A stretch of 64,000 nucleotides of DNA, taken from Epiperipatus broadwayi. Lineage: Eukaryota; Onychophora; Udeonychophora; Euonychophora; Peripatidae. The DNA is taken from assembly GCA_028023455.1 (NCBI GenBank), contig JAQFVV010012435.1, positions 2,542,001 through 2,606,000 of the forward strand. The letters run 5' to 3'. Below the pieces are notes generated by a model. That model saw only the letters and a program-made list of their open reading frames with translations. It was not told where the DNA came from and ran no database searches. The position numbers and the translations under genes are program-made. Shown here in pieces: positions 36,241 through 46,144 of this stretch (within the stretch, counting starts at the first letter, position 1; every line of letters begins with the position of its first letter).

Positions 36241-36275
<35 letters not shown>

Positions 36276-36364
36276 CAATAGATGGTGTTATACCAAAAAC
36301 ACCTTCAAGCGTTGTTTACATAAACGTCAGAGCGAGTATTTCACTATCTCTAACTTAATTTCCA

Positions 36365-36408
36365 CCTTCATATCATGATTTCAAGCTATTTGCTATCGTC
36401 AGTGAAGG
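36365..36408 (-). ncRNA. Hammerhead-like motif, satellite unit a
   Basis: Minus strand: stem I CCTTCA, CTGACGA, stem II AGC-AAATA-GCT flanked by a T-T mismatch, GAAA, palindromic stem III ATCATGAT ending in T followed by A (triplet ATA), stem I TGAAGG. CCTTCA and TGAAGG pair perfectly. All core residues match the hammerhead consensus. Confidence 0.55.
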
Positions 36409-36765
36409 ACAGGATTAAGAAACTAGATCTAAAACACAAACTCTGAGCGTTTAAGAAACAGTTTCTATTCAACTTGCGAGCGTGAAACTTTTAGACACGT
36501 AATGTCTTCAAACTCAGCATCGCATGCCAGATAGCTACATGGGTCTGATATCAGTTCAGCATCACCACATAGTAGAAGTCTCTGCAATATAAATCATTGC
36601 AAGAAAAACTTCAAAGGTACATTTATGAAAAACAAAAAACACAAGTTAAAAACTTGCATACGCTTGTATTTATGACAATAGATGGTGTTATACCAAAAAC
36701 ACCTTCAAGCGTTTGTCTACACAAACGTCAGAGCGAGTATTTCACTATCTCTAACTTAATTCCCA

Positions 36766-36809
36766 CCTTCATATCATGATTTCAAGCTATTTGCTATCGT
36801 CAGTGAAGG
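36766..36809 (-). ncRNA. Hammerhead-like motif, satellite unit b
   Basis: Same as unit a with all core residues kept. Stem I can be extended by pairing of the flanking CCCAC with GTGGG across a one-base bulge. Confidence 0.55.
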
Positions 36810-37139
36810 GTGGGATTAAGAAACTAGATCTAAAACAAATGCTTGAAGGTGTTTTTGGTACAATGCCATCTATTGTCATAAATACAAGCGTATGCAAGTT
36901 TTTAACTTGTGTTTTTTGTTTGTCATAAATGTACCTTTGAGGTCTTTCTTGCAATAATATATATTGCAGAGACTTCTACTATGTGGTGATGCTGAACTGA
37001 TATCAGACCCATGTAGCTATCTGGCATGCGATGCTGAGTTTGAAGACATTACGTGTCTAAAAGATTGCTCACAAGCTGAATAGAAACTGTTTCTTAAATG
37101 CTCAGAGTTTGTGTTTTAGATCTAGTTTCTTAATCCTGT

Positions 37140-37183
37140 CCTTCACTGACGATAGCAAATAGCTTAAAATCATGATATGAAGG
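37140..37183 (+). ncRNA. Hammerhead-like motif, satellite unit c (core changed)
   Basis: CTGACGA kept, but GAAA reads AAAA, so the essential G after stem II is lost. Stem I and stem III unchanged. Confidence 0.4.
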
Positions 37184-37541
37184 TGGAAATTAAGTTAGAG
37201 ATAGTGAAATACTAGCTCTGACGTTTATGTAAACAAACGCTTGTAGGTGTTTTTGGTATAACGCCATCTATTGTCATAAATACAAGCATATGCAAGTTTT
37301 TAACTTGTGTTTTTTGTTTTTCATAAATGTACCTTTGAGGTCTTTCTTGCAATGATATATATTGCAGAGACTTCTACTATGTGGTGATGCTGAACTGATA
37401 TCAGACCCATGTAGCTATCTGTCATGTGATGCTGAGTTTGAAGACATTACGTGTCTAAAAAGATTCACGCTCGCAAGTTGAATAGAAACTGTTTCTTAAA
37501 TGTTCAGAGTTTGCATTTTAGATCTAGTTTCTTAATCCTGT

Positions 37542-37585
37542 CCTTCACTGACGATAGCAAATAGCTTGAAATCATGATATGACGG
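37542..37585 (+). ncRNA. Hammerhead-like motif, satellite unit d
   Basis: Core intact, but stem I 3' strand is TGACGG, one mismatch against CCTTCA. Confidence 0.5.
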
Positions 37586-37942
37586 TGGAAATTAAGTTAG
37601 AGATAGTGAAATACTCGCTCTGACGTTTATGTAAACAAACGCTTGAAGGTGTTTTTGGTATAACGCCATCTATTGTCATAAATACAAGCGTATGCAAGTT
37701 TTTAACTTGTGTTTTTTGTTTTTCATAAATGTACCTTTGAGGTCTTTCTTGCAATGATATATATTGCAGAGACTTCTACTATGTGGTGATGCTGAACTGA
37801 TATCAGACCCATGTAGCTATCCGGCATGCAATGCTGAGTTTGAAGACATTACATGTCTAAAAGATTCATGCTCGCAAGCTGAATAGAAACTGTTTCTTAA
37901 ATGTTCAGAGTTTGTGTTTTAGATCTAGTTTCTTAATCCTGT

Positions 37943-37986
37943 CCTTCACTGACAATAGCAAATAGCTTGAAATCATGATATGAAGG
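37943..37986 (+). ncRNA. Hammerhead-like motif, satellite unit e (core changed)
   Basis: CTGACGA has become CTGACAA, losing the conserved G; the remainder, including GAAA and both stem I strands, is kept. Confidence 0.4.
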
Positions 37987-38209
37987 TGGAAATTAAGTTA
38001 GAGATAGTGAAATACTCGCTCTGACATTTATGTAAACAAACGCTTGAAGGTGTTTTTGGTATAATGCCATCTATTGTGATAAATACAAGCGTATGCAAGT
38101 TTTTAACTTGTGTTTTTTGTTTTTCATATATATATATATATGCGTTACATTTAAATTCTAATACTTAATGTTTTGTAAATACCTAATACTGAATTAAAAG
38201 CACAAACAT

Positions 38210-39240
38210 TCAAAATGCACAAATAACGAATTATTAATTTATTAATATGTTTGATTTAAATATTAAAATAAAATAAGCTTTAAAATAATGATAGAATCGA
38301 AGCAAAGATTCTAATCTTTAAATAAAATACAATAAAAAAACTTTTAATTTTAAAAATAACGAAGAGAGTTTTTAATTTTAAAAATAAAAATTACAAACAG
38401 ATCCTTAGGGCAAAATGACCATTGAAAAGATGATTACAAATAGAAACAAAAGACTTGCTTTTCCTGCCCAAAGATATGGACACAGACCTCAGTGGAAAAC
38501 CCAAAATCTACTTAGCAAGAAACCCAAAAATCTACTTGGCAACAAACTCAATGAACCAATGAAATACAGATATGATATATGTTTGATGGATCTGTGCATT
38601 CCAGAGATAAGGTGCCTGAAGACTATAAAAAAAAAATCCAAAAGCAATAATTAGTTCGAGATTACAAAAATTAAAAATTTAAATTCATTCGTCTTTGCTC
38701 AAAGTAGAAATAAAAATTTAAAAAGCTATTATCGCCGTCACCCAAGATGTAATCAGCTTCATCGTGCTTCTTTCAGTTCGGCCAGCCGAAGGCAGCCTTT
38801 ATCTCCACAGATCCCAGGATCGAACCACTGGAACCATTTTCATAAAACATCTTCGGAAATCTTCATAAAATTGTCATCGTCCGCAAGAAATGGCTCTTGC
38901 TTAACTCAGATCTTCATTGTAAAGGAACGAGCACAGGAAAGGAAAGTATAAATTATAAATATGAAATATAAACTCTTAAATTTAAAATCTTCAAACTATT
39001 TGTTTCTAAAAATGAACTATAAACTTTCTTTCCAAATCAAACCAGAACTTTATATTTTTTATAAACTTTGCAATTTTAAACTCTGATCTAAAGTTAAAAT
39101 GTAATCTCTTAAAATATGTATTGTTTTTTTTTTTTTATTCATGATTAATAAGATCTGTTTGTAATAGAGTAGGGGTTTGCGATTGCAAACTTAAATTTAA
39201 AAATGAAAACACTTATCGTTATTTGTGCATTATTGACTTT
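38210..39240. mobile_element. ~1-kb inverted-repeat element, non-coding
   Basis: Two blocks recur inverted and in mirrored order: GCACAAATAACGA (38,218, complement at about 39,212) and TTACAAACAGATC (38,390, complement at about 39,152). The centre (38,700-38,950) is less AT-rich and includes TTCGGCCAGCCGAA, itself a hairpin. A short open segment after CTTCTTTCAG (FGQPKAAFISTDPRIEPLEP, then stop) is noted but unrecognised, and the 79-codon frame at 38,415 is lysine/asparagine-rich and probably not a gene. Confidence 0.45.
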
Positions 39241-39725
39241 AAAAGAAAAGTAGGTTAAATAATATTTGTAGTAAAAAAAAAAAATAAGTTAAATATAATG
39301 TGTTATCGTAAAATGATTTTGAAACCTTAAACTAAAGATTTTTTTTTTTAGAATTAAATTAATAAAATGATTTAAATGTTAGTTGAGTGTAGATGGCTGC
39401 TAGACTCATTTAAATATATGTTAGTTTTAAAGGGGTTTTGATTTCGGACTATTTGTTTCGTAGTTGTGTCAATGCTGGTGGAGAGATATATGGATGTTTA
39501 TATCAATGAAATGTGAAGTGTGTTAGCACTTAGGGTGACAAGTCCAACTTTATGTATCACCCCAAAGAGGTAGTCATATCGTTGAAATGGACGCAGACAT
39601 ATTTCCTGCACCATTGACCCATTCCAGCTCTATGGATTGGGAGGATAAGCATGGCAAGATAGACCACTCTCCCATCCATATGAAGCATTTTTCTTTTTAT
39701 TATATTACATGCATGATTCCTTCAC
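39241..39725. other. Non-coding stretch, less AT-rich towards its end
   Basis: No motif recognised; 39,470-39,720 has clearly higher G+C than neighbours and may belong with the minus-strand candidate exon. Confidence 0.3.
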
Positions 39726-39894
39726 CAGATAGAAGTACATTCCTATACTGGTTGAAGCTCATGTTTTCTCCAATAATATCATGCTGTTCAGATGTACATT
39801 CCTGTCGTCGTGATTCTATGCTAACATGCTCACATTGCATTGGTTGCTGATATATATCTGGAAGTGAGCATTGGTGTGGTTGCGGACCTTTAGC
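39726..39894 (-). CDS. Candidate exon of an unidentified gene
   Basis: On the minus strand an acceptor TTTGATTCCAG is followed by an open frame reading AKGPQPHQCSLPDIYQQPMQ ... ESRRQECTSEQHDIIGENMS ... QYRNVLLS, ending at a possible donor G/GTGAAG at 39,725. Without that donor the frame stops after about ten more codons. Composition (Gln, His, Glu, Ser) is unlike the AT-rich noise elsewhere. No family was recognised. It may be an exon, a pseudogene piece or a coding remnant of a mobile element; the plus-strand 87-codon frame over the same DNA is the less protein-like reading. Confidence 0.3.
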
Positions 39895-40736
39895 CTGGAA
39901 TCAAATGTTTGAAAGTCTTTTAAGTGCATCATCTGGGTAGCTCATCTATACTCAACATTTCTAAGATTAAAAAATAAAATTTAAAACAAATAAAAGTAAA
40001 AGTAGATAATAATGAAGCAAACATAATTTTTTTTATATAATTATTTTTCAAGTTTGTGCGTCATCACATATATATGTGAATAAAATCTTTTTGTGTTATT
40101 AATACTGACAGTGATTGCTTTTATTATTCTTTATTATTAAAAATATATTTTAATAAGTATATTAAGTTTCTGCGTCTACTTGAGCTAGTGACTAGGGCTG
40201 GTGGTCATGATCTTAATAGCGCATATCTGCCTACTCTATAAATTTTCTAGGTTCAAATGGCCTAGTGGCGCCCTGTACGGCAGATACGGTAAGACTGGAT
40301 ATATTTCACTTCATTTATGGACCATTATAGTATGGAGAGATTTGCCTGTGTTAATATATATTCTAGTAAATGGGAACATTTTAACAATTTATTAGAAATC
40401 ACATTGAGAAATACTTTCATGTTACTTATCAGCTAAAGCTTTTATTTATAGTATTGATTTAACCCTTTATTAGGCAATCTTCAATAGCTTTATGTACCCA
40501 ATTTTAATGCTTTTTATTTGTTGTAATTAAAAGTTTATTGTTTATTAAATCTATATATTGCACTTGAAATGCACATATGTGAAGCTATATTAACAACTTA
40601 TTTTATTTTACAATGCTTAGTACATTTGGGAGCTTCATGTTCCCACATTCATAGCTTATAATAATAATGGTTGTAGTTAGTTTGTCTAATGAAGATATAT
40701 GCAAATATATGCAAATCACTTAGACTGCCCATTTTT
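39895..40736. other. Non-coding stretch, nothing recognised
   Basis: AT-rich apart from 40,170-40,300, where GGTTCAAATGG resembles a pol III B box without a convincing A box. Confidence 0.3.
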
Positions 40737-41045
40737 TCAAAATCGAGAAGCAAGAATCTTTCCTATTGATGGCATTGAAATCATCTGCTAAAAAGCAAGT
40801 GTCTTTTATCTTGTGCTTGGCATTATTGTGCTCAGTGCACACCATCTCAGTTATTGTGGACTCGAACATGAGGCCTGAGGTCTTTTGATGCTCAAGAAAT
40901 ATTGAGATGCTCTCAGATTTGACTTTTGCCCTATTGCATAAGTATCAATGCTGTGATACTCTGGTGGCAGTTGCCATCCAGGTTTCCCTGTAATATGCTG
41001 CAATGCAGCTGTTTTAGTGGCATGCAATTTTATAAGCAGCCTGGA
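40737..41045 (-). pseudogene. Unrecognised protein-like fragment
   Basis: The minus strand of this GC-richer block reads GKPGWQLPPEYHSIDTYAIG in one frame and, after a frame change, KSESISIFLEHQKTSGLMFE with MVCTEHNNAKHKIKDTCFLA and DDFNAINRKDSCFSILKKWA before a stop. Both frames are open for 45 or more codons and overlap, as after an indel in a decayed gene. I do not recognise the family; a mobile-element ORF or host pseudogene is equally possible. It lies 0.8 kb from the candidate exon on the same strand. Confidence 0.3.
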
Positions 41046-43499
41046 GGGTTTGGTCAGGTGTGAATTTCATCTTTTAAATTATTAATTAGTCTGATAGTGG
41101 CTGGTAATGTGTGAAAACTTATTTTATGTTTTCTCATACCATCAGCCACTAACATTTGTAATAAATGAAGAATGGATATTAGTACCATTTTATAGATTAA
41201 ATCTTTAATATCATTAATCATGCAGGAAAATGAATAAATTACTCTCAGTGCTATTGCATATATTTGCATGCATTACAGATATACTAGTAATATAAACATG
41301 TACCAAGCAAATGAGAGTAAGAACTATTATAGAAATATATTCATGTAGTATTTTTTTATTTTGAAATATATATATATATATATATTGAATTAAATATTTC
41401 CATTGAATATTATTATAATAAGAAATAGATATAAAGAGATTATATCTATGTAAACAGAGATGAGTTTTGCTTTTGATGTTACCAGGAAACTATCAACTAT
41501 TATTGATAATTCTGATGTTCAAGAACTTTTCTACATAAACCTATAATAGCTCTTTTGTTAGTATTTATTGATTAAAAAAAAAAAGAGGTCCTCTTTTATT
41601 TCAAACCCAAATTGTTAAGTAAATTTAAATCCAAAAAACTATTTTATAGGTGTGAGAATGTGAAAGAGTAGCATCTTTCACGATATTCTACAAATAATAT
41701 TTTAAACTTCTCCAGGGAGTTATATATGTTTAATTAAATATTTTCATGGATTATTACAATGATACAGAATATAAATGAGATTATATTTACTCTGAATTAT
41801 TTACATTTGTAATGCAGATCAAGAAGTTCATTTTATCTTATTGATAAGAAAAATATTATTGATTGAAAATAAATTTAAATATACTAAAAAGAAAATGAAT
41901 GCTTAAAAATGTTTCTTTCAAGTTACTTTTCTGTGTTAGCAAATATGTCACTAATCAGAGAAAGAAGTTATAAATTTGAATTGTGTTTGCAAATACTATA
42001 AAATAAAATGTCTTTCTCTGCTTATATTTAATAGGTGATTCACTCTGATTCAGATCCACCTAGTGTTCACTTGGTTAATCAACGGATTTTAGATAAGCAC
42101 ATTAATATATTTTTATATTCCCATTAAGTTTCAGACTTAAGACTTTCTGTAATGAAGATTTTGTCAGTAAAGTTCTTATTGATGAAGGACATAAACCATA
42201 AACAAATGTGTGAACATAGATATAATCTAGTATCTATTAGTTACTCAAATACACAACAGATGGCTCAAGAGTAGAGTGAAGAGAAATGCCTTTGAAAACA
42301 CATATTTGTAGATACATATAGATTTCAATTTTTAAAACAATCTTACAAACTGAGAAATAAAAATTGGATTTAAGTTTTATTTTAATATTCAATACATTTA
42401 ATTTTTTTAAAAATATGTACAATAAAAAACATTAAGTATAAAGTAGAAATCAATGGTTAGATGACCTTTTTAAAAGATCAAAAGAAATCATTATTGAAGA
42501 AAAAAATAGGTAAAAATTAAAGATTGTAAACTAATGATTTTTTTTTTTTTGCTTTCTGTAAGCAACAACTAGTTTTACTTTATATAATTATTTTTTGGAT
42601 GTTTATTAATTTTACAAAAACAAATCTTAAATGTAAACGGATTGTTTATATTTCAAAGGAAGATAATTTTTTTTATGTTACAATTTTTATGCGTTAAAAT
42701 ACTTTTTACTATATTATCAATTGAATATTTTAATTATTTGGAATTCATCAATTTGTTATATTATTACCCCATCATCTACACATGACATTCACACATCAGT
42801 ATGTAAATTCTTTCCTATGAATTTGTTACCTACATATATATATATAATATTAATAATGGCACTGAAATTATTTGTAAAAAAATTAGAAGCAATTTTAATA
42901 ATCTCTAGTACAAATATATTCATTAACTAATAGAAAAATAAACTAATCTCTTACATTCTGTATATTTCACTTACTATCTAGTCTCATCAGGTTTGCTTAA
43001 GATTCTTTATAACTATCAGAGTAGCAGCATTATATAAATATCATAAACTAACTAGACACATATGATGTATTTTATTTTGAGGTGTCAATAAATTATTACA
43101 CAATCACACTTTTGATTGTTTTGAAATTTTACATAAAATATACTTGAATATATAAATATAATAAATAATTTACAGTGCTACATATTAATATATAATAATT
43201 TTAAGATTAACTTGTTGCAACTGTTTAAATATTTAATAAGAAAATGATAATACATTTGTAATGTTATAAATATTCCTCTTTAACTTTATCCTCTTTCATA
43301 TATCAGGAAGATTGTCTACAATGCTTTAGCTAGAAGGAATGAATTTTTAATCAATCAAAAATGTACTTCTAAATATTTTATGAAGGAGGAAAAATTAAAA
43401 AAATATATTTTTAACATTAAAAATGTATTGTCATTTGAAAAACTAGAGGGCTATTCAGTTATAGTTAAACAGTTGCAAATAAGTTAATCTCAAAACATT
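41046..43499. other. Non-coding stretch with diverged repeats
   Basis: No gene. 41,390-41,480 and 41,725-41,830 look like diverged direct copies (TTTAATTAAATATTT(C/T), GAGATTATAT). Short (AT)n at 41,368-41,386 and 42,835-42,846. A poly(T) run lies at 42,539-42,550. Confidence 0.35.
42165..42250 (+). repeat. Diverged repeat C copy
   Basis: TTGATGAAGGACATAAACCA with ATAAACAAATGTG, then CTATTAGTTACTC, correspond to TGATGAAGGCCACAAGCCAG, AAAC and CATTGATTACTC of repeat C. The core is decayed. Confidence 0.4.
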
Positions 43500-43616
43500 A
43501 CATATATATTGCAAAGAAATCAAGTTGCATATCATGTGACTTAATTTAATAAGATTGTATTACAAATCTTATATAATGAACTTTAATTGCTTTTAGCAAG
43601 CTTTTCAAAATATCCC

Positions 43617-43657
43617 TATCCCAGACCAGTTTCTAGCTTTTGGCTTTCCTCAGTGAG
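43617..43657 (-). ncRNA. Hammerhead-like motif, array D unit 1
   Basis: Minus strand: CTCA, CTGAGGA, hairpin AGC-CAAAA-GCT with A-A at its base, GAAAC, TG, GTC, TGGG. All boxes are present; CTCA/TGGG closes stem I. Confidence 0.45.
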
Positions 43658-43987
43658 ACACTATGATATGTAGACATTAGATCTAAAAATACCAGCTCAA
43701 ATCCAGCATTTATCTAATTGTTAACTATTAAGTAGAAAATCTGAAATTTCAGACATCTATATGTTTTCAAATTCAGCTAGCTAACCTAAATAAACATATA
43801 GGTTTGAATTAAGTTTAGATTCACCATATATTAACAGCTTTAGCAAAATAACATTGCCAAAGCCTCAAGAGCAAAACTATAATTGCAAAGAAATCAAGTC
43901 ACACATCATGTGACTTAATTTAATAAGCTTGTATTACAAATTTTATATTATGAGCTTTATTAACTCTTAAGCTTTTCTGAATATCCC

Positions 43988-44030
43988 TATCCTTAGACTG
44001 TTTTTTAGCTTTTGGCTTTCCTCAGTGAGG
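43988..44030 (-). ncRNA. Hammerhead-like motif, array D unit 2 (decayed)
   Basis: CTGAGGA and stem II kept; GAAAC has become AAAAC; AGTC triplet retained. Confidence 0.35.
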
Positions 44031-44453
44031 TGCTCTGAAATTTAAAGACATCTATATGTCTTTAATTCAAGCTATCTAACCTAACCTAAATAGCCAAAAT
44101 CTAAAATCAGGTCTGGGAATAGGGATATTTGGAAAAGCTTGTTAAGAGCTATTAAACTTCATTATATAACATTTGTAGTATAAGCTTATTAAAAAAGTCA
44201 TGTGATATATGATTTGATTTCTTTGCAATTATAGTTTTGCTCTTGAGGCTTTGGCAATGTTATATTGATAAATCTGTTAATGTATGGTGAATCTGAATTT
44301 AGTTCTGTCCCATACAGCTATTTAGATTATCTAGCTGGATTTGAAGACATATAGATGTCTGAAAATTTCAGATTTTTTACTTAATAGTTAACTATTAGAT
44401 GAATTCTGAGCTTGAACTGGTATTTTTAGATCTAATGTCAGAATATCCTAACA

Positions 44454-44500
44454 CCTCACTGAAGAAAGCTAAAAGCTAGAAATTGGTCTAGGGTTAGGGA
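44454..44500 (+). ncRNA. Hammerhead-like motif, array D unit 3
   Basis: CCTCA, CTGAAGA (44,459-44,465), hairpin AGC-TAAAA-GCT, GAAAT in place of GAAAC, then GGTC and TAGGG. Near-complete. Confidence 0.4.
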
Positions 44501-44525
44501 TATTTGGAAAACCTTGTTAAGAGAT

Positions 44526-45533
44526 ATATATATAAAATTAAAAGTATATATATAAAACCTTGTTAAGAGATATATATATAAAATTAAAAGTCGCCATCAT
44601 ATCACTATATTCTGTAATAAGTTCAAAAAAGTAAACTATGGACAGACTTAATAATGACTGCAGGAAAGTGCAGATTTGTTTATTAATATATAATTTAATT
44701 CCTTTTTTTTATATTTTTAATGTTTAGTTGACAGACCTATAATATATTCCCCCAATATTAGTAAAACCATAAAAATATTTATCTAGGGATTTGAGAATAG
44801 GTTTAAAAATATTATTAAACTCAAACAAAATTTCCAAAAATATAAAAGACATAATATGTACTTTTGAGTAGTCTAATGTGGTATATAAAATTTAATGTTC
44901 TCGACAATGAATACCTTTTAATACTTACAAGTTTTGAAAGTAGCATGAAAATGTTAAATGGAATCTCAGTTAAATATCAAGATTCAATAAGAAAAAACAT
45001 GATGAAATTTTGTGTTGTATCTTTCTGCACTTATAGTTAATGATCTTCAATGATCATTAATCTTCCTGGTTCTCATTAAACTCATGCGCACAAACACACA
45101 CTCATATACATTCATTTTTTTTGCTGATGAAGATAAAGCCCAAACAACTTAAAAGGAAATGCTCTAGTACATATATTGTTAGATAGGCATGATAATGTAT
45201 GTCCCGAGCTACATTAGTAGAAGTGAAACCTGTTGAATTAAAAATAATGTACTAAATATTTATTTCACAATAAAATGAAGATTTGATGTGATGGAAAGCA
45301 AATTCTAAAGGACATGCTTTATAGGGCTATTTCAAATCACGCCATAACAATACAAATGCATAAAATATTAAAGTCTATACCAATAAGAAATATCTACATA
45401 TCTTTTTACAAGCTTATTGTAAATGTTTATTTTTTGTCATTTATTTTTTAACATTACATGTACGATTTTTGGCAAGTAAAGGAGTTCAATAATAATTACT
45501 GTATTCATTATTTTCTTACTATTTTTATTTTGA
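44526..45533. other. Non-coding stretch, nothing recognised
   Basis: Begins with a 44-bp tandem duplication (CCTTGTTAAGAGATATATAT twice). GCTGATGAAGATAAAGCCCA with AAACAACTT at 45,122-45,152 resembles the hammerhead-like boxes but its stem II does not pair well. Confidence 0.35.
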
Positions 45534-46144
45534 ACTAGCCGTACCCGGCCACGTATTGCTGTGACTCAGTCTGGTTAAATGGAAAAGAAAGAAAAGAGAA
45601 AGCCACATTTCTAATATGTTTAATTTCACAATGCTTGTGGGTATAAAATATTTATTGTTGTTCCATTGTCTGTGCAGATATAGAGATTGTCTAGTTTGCA
45701 GACTCTAAAACATGCAAGATATAATTGTCCATGTGAGAAGCAATCCATATCTAGTTCTAAACCGCACACTTCTAAAGATTGGCCCTGAGCTTTGCACCAA
45801 TCTAATTGGGAATTGCAATCTTTCACATGAAAAAAATTAAATCAAAATGAAAATAAATCGAAATCTTTGAAAATTCAATTTAATAATGCAATCGGAAACA
45901 TTGAAATGGAATCGTAAAATATTTAGTATAGCGTGTGTTGCTTTTACTTCCAACAAATAGTGCTATTTTTCAAAAAAGCATGTTTTTACCTCTCACACAT
46001 GTGGCATCTATATAATAGAAAGTATATAAAATATGCACCTATTTACATGCAATATTGTGTCAAAATTTTAAAGCAATCGGTGAAGAACTTTCAGAGATTT
46101 AAGATCATTGAACAAACGAACATTTATATTTTTATTTATATAGA
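45534..46144 (-). mobile_element. Short Helitron with both termini
   Basis: On the minus strand the element starts TCTATATAAATAAAAATATA (at 46,144) after a host A and ends with the hairpin GCCG-GGTA-CGGC directly followed by CTAGT (45,534), then a host T. TC at the 5' end, a 3' hairpin, CTRRT and insertion between A and T are the diagnostic Helitron features. At 611 bp it is a deletion derivative of a rolling-circle transposon, keeping only a helicase end inside. Helitrons do not make target duplications, and none is seen. Confidence 0.88.
45626..45826 (-). pseudogene. Helitron Rep/helicase, C-terminal remnant
   Basis: The frame reads WCKAQGQSLEVCGLELDMDC, FSHGQLYLACFRVCKLDNLY and NGTTINILYPQAL before its stop. 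(S/A)QGQSLxxCGLxL...CFSHGQLYVACSRVG...L is the last motif block of the PIF1-type helicase of Helitron RepHel proteins, which unwinds DNA during rolling-circle transposition. Only about 60 of over 1,300 residues remain; CSRVG has become CFRVC. The upstream helicase and Rep nuclease are deleted, so no function remains. Its stop lies about 90 bp before the Helitron 3' end, as normal. Confidence 0.88.

Larger units (their letters stand above)
36271..38126. repeat. ~400-bp satellite array with one orientation switch
   Basis: Units start TATGACAATAGATGGTGTTA at 36,271 and 36,671 (period 400). At about 36,838 the orientation flips; units then begin GCTTGAAGGTGTTTTTGG at 36,841, 37,239, 37,641 and 38,042 (periods 398, 402, 401). 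So there are about 1.4 units in one direction and 3.2 in the other. (AT)n lies at both outer ends. Units differ by a few percent. Small frames inside (for example 36,597-36,779) are by-products. Each full unit has a hammerhead-like core. Homologous blocks occur in array D. Confidence 0.92.
43500..44525. repeat. Array D: ~370-bp units with an orientation switch
   Basis: AGCTTTTGGCTTTCCTCAGT recurs at about 43,637 and 44,008 (period 371) in one direction; from about 44,100 the complementary sequence runs the other way, including GCTCTTGAGGCTTTGGCAAT, the complement of 43,853-43,872. Upstream of each hammerhead-like core, blocks such as GGATTTGAAGACATATAGAT and TTTTTAGATCTAAT match the satellite at 36-38 kb in the same order, so the two arrays are related. 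AT-rich microsatellite-like sequence bounds it on the right. Confidence 0.75.

Noticed and set aside
36597-37754. Sixty-codon frames with nearly the same protein in opposite orientation
   Set aside because: Both are translations of the same satellite unit; the repeat is non-coding and the frame is broken in other units.
40175-40260. tRNA-like sequence with GGTTCAAATGG
   Set aside because: Only a B-box-like string; no A box at proper spacing and no cloverleaf.
45122-45152. Further hammerhead-like string GCTGATGAAG...CCCAAAC
   Set aside because: Stem II does not pair, and neither stem III nor stem I can be drawn.
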